In this document: positions 16,841 to 23,119 of the stretch, piece by piece
Layout: the number at the start of each line of letters is the position of its first letter
Numbering within the stretch: position 1 is the first letter of the stretch
Source: an uncultured Collinsella sp.
GTDB taxonomy: Bacteria; Actinomycetota; Coriobacteriia; Coriobacteriales; Coriobacteriaceae
Assembly (NCBI GenBank): GCA_900757495.1
Contig: CAAENX010000018.1
Coordinates: 1 to 27,810, forward strand
DNA: 27,810 nt
Direction: 5' to 3'
Position numbers and translations under genes: made by a program
Notes under the pieces: generated by a model
What the model was told of the DNA's origin: nothing
The model's database searches: none
What the model saw: the letters and a program-made list of their open reading frames with translations, nothing else

Positions 16841-16951
16841 TTGTACAATACGCTATTTGGCTAGTTGTTTGAACAAGTATTACTAGAGCGGTAGAAAAAC
16901 TTCGGTGAACGGTAATTTCGACTTGATACTTGACAAGTTTTGTATAAACAA
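16841..16951 (-). promoter_or_regulatory. AT-rich regulatory region of the ABC operon
   Basis: The gap between the SBP and GntR genes carries a cluster of TTGT...ACAA palindromes: TTGTACAA (16841-16848), TTGTTTGAACAA (16865-16876), ACTTGACAAGT (16928-16938) and TTGTATAAACAA (16940-16951). The last resembles the TreR-type operator pattern TTGTATATACAA. The minus-strand form of the second, TTGTTCAAAC, also occurs upstream of the GntR gene (17835-17844). Individual promoter boxes could not be fixed with confidence. Confidence 0.5.
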
Positions 16952-16970
16952 TTATTTATTATCGAATGCA

Positions 16971-17023
16971 GCGAAAACGCCCGGTCAAGCCGATGCATTG
17001 TCGGTTTGACCGGGCGTTTTCGC
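16971..17023 (-). terminator. Long hairpin downstream of the GntR gene
   Basis: A 23-bp stem with one imperfect pair and a TGCATTG loop begins 39 nt after the GntR stop codon. The stem ends in GCGAAAACGC / GCGTTTTCGC, giving four T residues near the 3' end on either strand. It is probably a terminator, but unusually long and possibly bidirectional. Confidence 0.65.
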
Positions 17024-17062
17024 TTTGAGGGCATGAGTCTCGTCAGGCTGCGAGCTAGCCGG

Positions 17063-17782
17063 CTATCGCTTGGAGTTGACGCGGTAGTGGAAGATCTCGG
17101 GATGCGTGCGGGCATGCGTGACCTCGAACAAGATGCCGTCCGAGGTGTACGACTGGCTCTCCATGACGGCGACACAGTTGTATTTGCCAAGGTCCAAGTA
17201 GCTGCAGTCCTCATCGTTGGCGAGCTCGACACTCACCGTACGGCGGCTCGCCATCACTTTGATGCCGCGCTTGTGCTCCAGATAGTCGTAGATAGACTTC
17301 TCGGCGACCTCGGGCGTCAGGCCCTTGGCGATCGACTCCAAAAAGTAGCCGTGGTCCACCTGGCGAGCACTGCCGTTGAGGCTTCGGACACGCACTACAC
17401 GAATCAGCTCCTCGCCCACCTTAAAGCCCAGGCGACGAGAGAGTTGCTCAGTGCAAATCAAATGTTCAAAGGACTTAACGTCCGTCGATGCAACGGCATT
17501 GTTGCGCTTTGCAAATTCGCCAAACGACTCGACTTCCTCGAGTGCGCCCAGCATGTCGGTTTCGCCCTTGAGCCAAATAACGCGCACGCCCTTGCCGTGT
17601 ATAGGCTGCACAAACATCTGGTCGGCCAGCATGCTCAAGGCGCGTCGAACGGTATTGCGCGTGCAGCCAAACTCCGCGGTCAGCTCGGCTTCGGTTGGCA
17701 GCATCTCCTGAAACGCATAGGTCCCGTTAATGATGCGCGAACGGATCTCGCGGTAGATTCCTTCGTAAATCGCTTTTGGCAT
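17063..17782 (-). CDS. GntR-family (HutC/TreR-like) regulator
   Basis: Predicted sugar-phosphate or sugar-responsive repressor of 239 residues, typical HutC-subfamily length. The winged helix-turn-helix occupies residues about 5-70 (LPTEAELTAEFGCTRNTVRRALSML). A UTRA ligand-binding domain fills the rest, with YDYLEHKRGIKV and the C-terminal FEVTHARTHPEIFHYRV typical of the fold. It is divergent from the PTS-phosphatase gene and follows the ABC operon promoter region, so it could regulate either or both. A TTGTTCAAAC word upstream of its own start also occurs before the ABC operon. Trehalose/alpha-glucoside control is suggested only by TreR-like appearance and context. Confidence 0.9.
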   Translation of the reverse strand: MPKAIYEGIYREIRSRIINGTYAFQEMLPTEAELTAEFGCTRNTVRRALSMLADQMFVQPIHGKGVRVIWLKGETDMLGALEEVESFGEFAKRNNAVASTDVKSFEHLICTEQLSRRLGFKVGEELIRVVRVRSLNGSARQVDHGYFLESIAKGLTPEVAEKSIYDYLEHKRGIKVMASRRTVSVELANDEDCSYLDLGKYNCVAVMESQSYTSDGILFEVTHARTHPEIFHYRVNSKR

Positions 17783-17834
17783 GACTTCACCTCTAATGAA
17801 TATGTATGGCTAGGCACGATAGCATTTCTTGGAG

Positions 17835-17960
17835 TTGTTCAAACCGATTATCGGTAAAGCACGGATTATTTACCGTCGACGGTTCCCCCGAAACCCAAAT
17901 CGGACCGAATCAAAACCGTCAATGCGGCAAGCAGCCAGTCCTCTACAATGAGTTCATTGT
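17835..17960 (+). promoter_or_regulatory. Palindrome-rich divergent GntR/PTS promoter region
   Basis: The gap holds TTGTTCAAAC (17835-17844), ACCGAT-T-ATCGGT (17843-17855), CGGTAAA-N10-TTTACCG (17852-17875), ACCGTCGACGGT (17872-17883) and ACAATGA-GT-TCATTGT (17945-17960). The last overlaps a TACAAT -10 box (17944-17949) for the rightward PTS gene. Several overlapping palindromes with ACCG/CGGT ends suggest cooperative or alternative operator binding. Confidence 0.55.
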
Positions 17961-18006
17961 TTAAACGTTCTTGCTCGCACAGCATGTTGCACCCGGAAGG
18001 CATATT

Positions 18007-20457
18007 ATGCTGCAGAAAATCCAACGTTTTGGCGGAGCCATGTTCGCGCCCGCCATGCTGTTTTCTATATCAGGCCTCATGGTCGGCATCTCCGCCCTCG
18101 CCACGACCGTAGACATCGTCGGTGACCTCGCCGTATACGGAACGCCCTGGTACTTTTTTTGGACCATCGTCCAACGCGGATCATGGACGGTCTTCAAGCG
18201 TCTGCCGCTCCTGTTTGCCATCGCGCTGCCCATCGGCCTTGCTCAAAAGCAACCAGCGCGCTGCTGCCTCGAGGCGCTCGCGGCCTATTTTGCCTACTGC
18301 TTCTTTTTGAGTGAAATGATCGGGATCAGCGGCAATAACCTGGGCCTCATGTATCCCTCGCCCCTGGCCCCTGCCACCGGCATCACCGTCATTGACGGCA
18401 TCAAGACGCTCGACACCGGCATTATCGGACCGCTGACAGTCTCGACCATCGTCGTTGCGATCCACGACCGCTTCTACGACGCCAAGGTTCCCGATTGGCT
18501 CGGTACCTTCTCGGGCTCCTCGCTGGTCTACCTCATCAGCTTTTTTGCCGTGCTCGCCCTTGCCGCCATCTCGGCCGCCATCGTGCCCTCCGTATACGCA
18601 ATGACCGAAACGCTGCGCCATGCACTTACGAGCGTCGGCCCCTTCGGCGTGGGCATCTTTGTGTTTTTGGAGCGAGCGCTCGAGCCCATGGGGCTGCACC
18701 ACCTGCTCTACATGCCGATCTACTACGACAACCTGGTCATTAACGACGGCATCTACGCCACGTGGAGCAGCTTGCTCCCCATCCTCTCCCATAGCACGCG
18801 CCCCCTTAATGAGCTTGCGCCGTGGGCCGGTTTTACCGCCACCGGCTGGGTCAAGCTCTTTGGCCTTCCTGCCATCGCAGCCGCGTTCTACTCCACCGCA
18901 AAACCCGAGCGCCGCGCCGGCCTCAGGGTCATCCTTGTTCCCGCCATCATCGCCTCGGTGGTTTGCGGCGTTACCGAGCCACTCGAGTTTCTCTTTATGT
19001 TCACCCACCCCGGGCTCTTTTTGCTCTACGCCGTCTTATCGTCTTGCCTTGCCACAACCATGAATCTCTTTGGCATCGTCGGCATCTTCTCGGGCGGCCT
19101 CATGGAGATGGCAGCCTTCAACTTTATTCCGCTCATGCGCACGCATGCCGGTGCCTATCTTTTGGCGCTCGGTATCGGCCTTGCCTTTAGCCTCATCTTT
19201 TTTGTTAGTTTTCGAGCACTCATCTTGATCCATGACCTTAAGACGCCGGGCCGCGAGGATCATGTCGCCAATCGCGCGGCAATCGATCGTTTAACGAAAA
19301 GCGGCTTTGCTAAAGAGCAATCTCCCAATGACGAGGTCAATAGTCGATCCGATCAAGATCACGTCCTCGCTGAGCGGGTAATTCAGCTTTTAGGTGGCGT
19401 TGGCAATATTGTGGGCGCAACCAACTGCGCCACGCGCCTGCGCGTCGAGGTCGCAGACCCTTCCATCGTTGCAGATAACGTGTCGTTTGTCGCGGTGGGC
19501 GCCAAGGGCCTCATCATTACGGGCAAGACCGCCCAGGTGATCATCGGCATCTCCGTTCCCCGCGTTAAAGAGCATTTTGACCAGATCATGGGCCTCGAGC
19601 CGGGATTTGTGCCCACCACCTCGGCCTCCCCTGCCACCAGCCCAACCCACAAGCACGGCGATATCTGTTTCTTCGACATTGACGGCACGCTCGCGTGGCA
19701 AGACCCCAGGCTCGCCCAAGACCTTCCCGAAGACGAGCGGGACCTCTCCCCCTATCCCAACGAGGCGGTTTCGCAGGCAATCCGCGAGTTCGTCGCCAAC
19801 GGCAACATGGCCTTTATCTGCACAGGGCGCACCCTCAGCTGCATCCACCCCAAACTTCTTGAGCTGCCCTGGACCGGCATCGTCTGTCTTGCGGGCGGTT
19901 ACGCCGAGATCAACGGACACGCAATTCGCGATCTGTCGATGACGCCCAGTATGCTGCAGCGTCTTGCCCCCTACCTTGAGCAGTCGGGCGAGGTCATCCG
20001 CTTTGAGGGCCTCAACGGCGTCGTGCGTATGAGTGCCGATGCCCCCGATGCCCCCGGATACGCGCGCACCCTGGGCGACGCAGTCACGCAGCTGCAACAT
20101 TACAGTGCCTACAAGATCTTGATGTCTACATCGCTCGCCAACCACATCGCTCAAGATAAGGCACTTGAGCCGCTGCTGTGCTTTAACGAGCTCGAACTCG
20201 AGGTAACCGAAATCTCGCCCCGCGAATGCACGAAGCGCGGGGGCATCCAGTCTGTACTCGACACCCTCGACCCCCACCACGGAACCGTATACGGCATCGG
20301 CGACGCCAGCAATGACGTCTCGCTGATGAACGCCGTCGATGTCGGTATCGCCATGGGCAATGCGCCGGACTATCTCAAAAAGCGCGCCGACTACATCACC
20401 GACTCGGTCGACAAAGATGGCGTCGTCAAGGCGCTCGAGCACTTTAGGCTTATATAA
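18007..20457 (+). CDS. PTS glucoside-type EIIC-EIIB fused to HAD (Cof-type) phosphatase
   Basis: A membrane transporter-enzyme fusion of 816 residues. Residues about 1-410 form a glucose/maltose-family EIIC with many transmembrane helices and the GVTEPLEF motif. Residues about 445-525 are an EIIB with phosphorylatable Cys474 in NCATRLR. Residues about 550-816 are an intact HAD phosphatase: DIDGT (557-561), CTGRT, Lys743 in ECTKRGG, and GDASND (766-771). The EIIC-EIIB part should import and phosphorylate a sugar using an EIIA encoded elsewhere. The HAD part could dephosphorylate that sugar-P or an overflow metabolite, possibly feeding MalQ/GlgP; this is inference. GGAAGG lies 6 nt before the ATG at 18007. 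Codons read through both junctions without a frameshift. It is divergent from the GntR gene. Confidence 0.92.
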   Translation: MLQKIQRFGGAMFAPAMLFSISGLMVGISALATTVDIVGDLAVYGTPWYFFWTIVQRGSWTVFKRLPLLFAIALPIGLAQKQPARCCLEALAAYFAYCFFLSEMIGISGNNLGLMYPSPLAPATGITVIDGIKTLDTGIIGPLTVSTIVVAIHDRFYDAKVPDWLGTFSGSSLVYLISFFAVLALAAISAAIVPSVYAMTETLRHALTSVGPFGVGIFVFLERALEPMGLHHLLYMPIYYDNLVINDGIYATWSSLLPILSHSTRPLNELAPWAGFTATGWVKLFGLPAIAAAFYSTAKPERRAGLRVILVPAIIASVVCGVTEPLEFLFMFTHPGLFLLYAVLSSCLATTMNLFGIVGIFSGGLMEMAAFNFIPLMRTHAGAYLLALGIGLAFSLIFFVSFRALILIHDLKTPGREDHVANRAAIDRLTKSGFAKEQSPNDEVNSRSDQDHVLAERVIQLLGGVGNIVGATNCATRLRVEVADPSIVADNVSFVAVGAKGLIITGKTAQVIIGISVPRVKEHFDQIMGLEPGFVPTTSASPATSPTHKHGDICFFDIDGTLAWQDPRLAQDLPEDERDLSPYPNEAVSQAIREFVANGNMAFICTGRTLSCIHPKLLELPWTGIVCLAGGYAEINGHAIRDLSMTPSMLQRLAPYLEQSGEVIRFEGLNGVVRMSADAPDAPGYARTLGDAVTQLQHYSAYKILMSTSLANHIAQDKALEPLLCFNELELEVTEISPRECTKRGGIQSVLDTLDPHHGTVYGIGDASNDVSLMNAVDVGIAMGNAPDYLKKRADYITDSVDKDGVVKALEHFRLI

Positions 20458-20570
20458 GCAGCCGGCACGCGAACGCGTCCCGTTTCCCCAAATCGCCAAA
20501 ACAGACGCGCCGGCAACTCCAATGTGGCAATATGGTATCTGCACACCGCAACGATGCAACCTAAGAAAGA

Positions 20571-21596
20571 ATGCGAGAACCCGTGTCCAGTCCGTTTACC
20601 AGCTTTTTAGCCCAGCACTTTGACCAGATCAACGACTATCTGGCCACGTTCTTTGACGGACAGGCGACCTCTGCCGATATCGAGCGCTACCTGTACGCGC
20701 CGCTCTCGGCTTTTACGGCCAACGCCGGCAAGCGCCACCGCCCGCTTATCTGCATGCTCGCCGCAACCGCAGTGGGCGGCAGCTTTGAGGGCGCCCGCAG
20801 CGCCGCGGCGGCCATCGAGCATTTCCAGTCGGGTGCGCTCATCCACGACGACATCGCCGATAACGGTCAGCTGCGCCGCGGCAAGCCCTGCATGCACCTT
20901 ACCGAGGGCACGGGGCTTGCCATCAACTGCGGCGACCTGGCGCTCACCATGGTCACCAAGACGGTTCTCGACGATCCAACGCTCGAGGCAGGCGTAAAGC
21001 TGCGCGTACTTCACGAGCTCACCGAGATGATCGTCCGCACCATCGAGGGTCAGGCGCTCGACTTGGGCTGGGTCCGTGACGCACGCTTCGACATCTCGGT
21101 CGACGATTACCTGGACATGGCGACGCACAAGACCGCGTTTTACAGCGGAGCCACGCCGCTTGCCACCGGAGCCATCATTGGCGGAGGCAGCGAGGAGCAA
21201 ATTGAGGCGCTACGCGCCTTTGGCCTGCACACGGGCCTTGCCTTCCAGATTCAAGATGATCTGCTCAACTTGATCGGTACCAAGGAGGCCGCCAACAAGG
21301 ACTTCCGCACCGACATCACCGAGGGTAAGCGCACGCTCGTCGCCGTGCACGCCCTGTCTGATAAGCGCCATCACGACGAGATTGAAGCAATCCTCTCCTC
21401 GGGCACCGAGGACCCCGCGCAGCTCGCGCGCGCCGTGGAGATCTTCCAGGAGACCGGCTCTATCGATTACGCCCACACTTATGCGCTCGACCTGACCGCC
21501 AAGGCCAAAGCGGCCATCGAGGACGTTTCGCTCGACCCGCATGCACGTGAACTGTTCCTCTCCATGGCAGATTTCTTTGTGGAGCGCCTTAACTAG
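20571..21596 (+). CDS. Polyprenyl diphosphate synthase (trans-isoprenyl)
   Basis: Makes a prenyl diphosphate chain from isopentenyl-PP, for menaquinone or other isoprenoids. The 341-residue protein has GKRHRP, the first Asp-rich motif DDIAD (Asp93, 94, 97) and a second motif DDLLN (229-233) in which the usual final Asp is Asn. FQIQDDLLNLIG and the KRTLVAV helix confirm the family. Product length cannot be inferred reliably. The start is uncertain: ATG at 20571 has AAGAAAGA almost abutting it, and an in-frame GTG at 20583 is an alternative. It follows the PTS gene by 113 bp and precedes the CwlM-like gene. Confidence 0.92.
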   Translation: MREPVSSPFTSFLAQHFDQINDYLATFFDGQATSADIERYLYAPLSAFTANAGKRHRPLICMLAATAVGGSFEGARSAAAAIEHFQSGALIHDDIADNGQLRRGKPCMHLTEGTGLAINCGDLALTMVTKTVLDDPTLEAGVKLRVLHELTEMIVRTIEGQALDLGWVRDARFDISVDDYLDMATHKTAFYSGATPLATGAIIGGGSEEQIEALRAFGLHTGLAFQIQDDLLNLIGTKEAANKDFRTDITEGKRTLVAVHALSDKRHHDEIEAILSSGTEDPAQLARAVEIFQETGSIDYAHTYALDLTAKAKAAIEDVSLDPHARELFLSMADFFVERLN

Positions 21597-21734
21597 CGGG
21601 GGTTATAAAACCTGTCAGCAGCGTATTTGGGTACAACTTGCTACACTGTTGAGTGCATGTTTATGCATCCCTTTGCGTTGTCTATCCGACACGCGCTCAA
21701 ATAGTACGAATGGTACGCCGAAAGGGGTTCGTTC

Positions 21735-22640
21735 ATGGAACCTATTACAACGGGCATGCAGGGAGCAGCCGTCGAGGACGTCCAGTCCCGCCTTCTGCAG
21801 CTCGGCTATACAATCGATGACACCGAGGTCGCCGACAAGCGCTTTGGCACCACCACCGAGCAGGCCGTTAGCACCTTTAGGCTCGATAGCGGCCTTGCCG
21901 CTGGCTGTGCTGTCGATATCCCCTGCTGGAGCGCCCTGGTCGACGCCTCGTATAAGCTGGGCGACCGCACGCTCTATCTGCGCATGCCCAATTTCCATGG
22001 TGCCGACGTGCAGGCCCTGCAGAAAGCGCTCAACGTTTTGGGCTTTGCCTGCGGCGAGGACGACGGCTACTTTGGCCCTCACACCGAGGCGGCCCTTCAG
22101 CAGTTCCAGGAAAACGTCGGTCTGTTTGCCGACGGTATGGCTTTCCAGGATACCTACGCCTACATCAACCGCCTGCACCACGTGTGGGAGGGTAAACCTT
22201 CGGTGACCGAGGCCGAATCGCGCATCGGCTTTGCCCGCGCGGCCAACGTGCTCGAACGCTTCCAGATTGCCGTCATCGGTGAGGACCCCATCGCGCGTAG
22301 CGTTGCATCGCGCATGTGGAACATCGCCACGGCGACGACCGACAACAGCGGTATGATGCTTTGCGACTCCGAGGTTCCGACCGACGTTGACCTGGTGCTC
22401 GAGATCGCAAGCGACGAGCTGCCCGCAAATGCAGCGCCGCGCGCCACGATTGCCCTCGCCGAGTGCCACAACCTGGCGCAGCGCATCCGCACTGCCAATG
22501 TCGCCGCGCAACAAAAGCCTGCGCGCATCCGCATTGAGCTCACGGGTATGACGCGCTACAACGGAACCTTCACCGCAAGCGACGCCCAGACACTCGCGGT
22601 ACGCCTGCTCGATGGCGTTTGCGATGCCCTCGCAGATTAG
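21735..22640 (+). CDS. CwlM-like peptidoglycan-binding-domain protein, degenerate amidase
   Basis: The 301-residue protein has two tandem PG_binding_1 repeats (about residues 3-70 and 83-145) and no signal peptide or membrane segment, so it is predicted cytoplasmic. The second repeat and linker (VDASYKLGDRTLYLRMPNFHGADVQALQ region) closely recall actinobacterial CwlM, remembered as EASYRLGARTLY. The C-terminal 130 residues can be matched to an amidase_3 fold by its end (RIRIELTGMTRYN), but the zinc ligands at the fold's start are not visible. In mycobacteria CwlM is a cytoplasmic activator of MurA, not an enzyme. A regulatory role in cell-wall synthesis is therefore inferred. GAAAGGGG lies 8 nt before ATG. 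Confidence 0.85.
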   Translation: MEPITTGMQGAAVEDVQSRLLQLGYTIDDTEVADKRFGTTTEQAVSTFRLDSGLAAGCAVDIPCWSALVDASYKLGDRTLYLRMPNFHGADVQALQKALNVLGFACGEDDGYFGPHTEAALQQFQENVGLFADGMAFQDTYAYINRLHHVWEGKPSVTEAESRIGFARAANVLERFQIAVIGEDPIARSVASRMWNIATATTDNSGMMLCDSEVPTDVDLVLEIASDELPANAAPRATIALAECHNLAQRIRTANVAAQQKPARIRIELTGMTRYNGTFTASDAQTLAVRLLDGVCDALAD

Positions 22641-22677
22641 GTAAACTAAACGAGTTGCTTTTGGGCAACACCCATAC

Positions 22678-22752
22678 TGGGACGTAGTTCAACGGTAGAA
22701 CTCCGGTTTTTGGTGCCGGCTGTTGGGGGTTCGAATCCCTCCGTCCCAGCCA
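22678..22752 (+). tRNA. tRNA-Gln (TTG anticodon)
   Basis: A full cloverleaf can be drawn. The acceptor stem TGGGACG pairs with CGTCCCA, discriminator G, and CCA is encoded (22750-22752). The D arm is GTTCAACGGTAGAAC. The anticodon stem CCGGT/GCCGG encloses TTTTGGT with TTG at 22710-22712, reading glutamine CAA. The T arm contains GGTTCGAATCC. Confidence 0.96.
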
Positions 22753-22761
22753 TTAAAACTG

Positions 22762-22798
22762 AGCGCCCTGAGCCCATAACGGCCCAGGGTGCTTTCTT
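22762..22798 (+). terminator. tRNA-Gln terminator
   Basis: Stem AGCGCCCTG / CAGGGTGCT with an inner GCC/GGC extension, followed by TTTCTTGT, 9 nt after the tRNA end. A diverged relative of this hairpin appears at about 22879-22910. Confidence 0.8.
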
Positions 22799-22807
22799 GT
22801 GGGCATG

Positions 22808-22824
22808 CGGAGGGATTCGAACCC
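22808..22824 (-). pseudogene. Inverted tRNA T-arm fragment
   Basis: Seventeen bases, GGGTTCGAATCCCTCCG on the minus strand, are identical to the T-arm segment of the tRNA-Gln at 22727-22743 but inverted. The flanks do not fold into a tRNA: no D arm or anticodon arm is present and the T stem as extended has a mismatch. It is best read as a tRNA remnant or old attachment/duplication scar. The rest of 22825-22974 holds only a diverged terminator-like hairpin (22879-22910) and no gene. Confidence 0.5.
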
Positions 22825-22974
22825 GCAAGGCAACACAACTTCTCGTCCAGCACGGGAAAATCCACCTTCAAAAGACAGGCGCCCCAAGCCCATTAGGACC
22901 AAGAGCGCCTTACATCTAGAAAATATCAGCCCAGTTCCGAAAAGCGAGCCGCATGCAACAACCAAGTGACCACA

Positions 22975-23111
22975 GGTCCCGGGAGAGCGGGGACACCGGC
23001 TTAGGTTTATCGCGAGTTCCGCACGAACAGGAGGCCACTTAATGTGGCCTCCGTCGTGAGCAGGACTGTAGAGCAGGAAACCTAAGCCGGTGTCCCCGCT
23101 CTCCCGGGACC
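22975..23111 (+). repeat. Dispersed palindromic element, copy 2
   Basis: A perfect 34-bp inverted repeat (22975-23008 with 23078-23111) encloses a 69-nt core homologous to copy 1. The inner hairpin is GGAGGCCAC-TTAAT-GTGGCCTCC (23029-23051), differing from copy 1 by two compensated base pairs. Arm sequences outside the inner TTAGGTTT are unrelated to the other copies. It begins 8 nt after the stop codon of the minus-strand TOPRIM gene and could also act as its terminator, although it lacks a T-tract. Confidence 0.88.
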
Positions 23112-23119
23112 GGCGGAAT

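Noticed and set aside
16861..17232. 123-codon minus-strand frame overlapping the end of the GntR gene
   Set aside because: It overlaps the well-supported GntR frame and the hairpin region, and its translation is low in recognisable features.
22799..22875. A functional tRNA on the minus strand
   Set aside because: Only a T-arm-like segment is present. No complementary acceptor strand, D arm or anticodon arm could be drawn.
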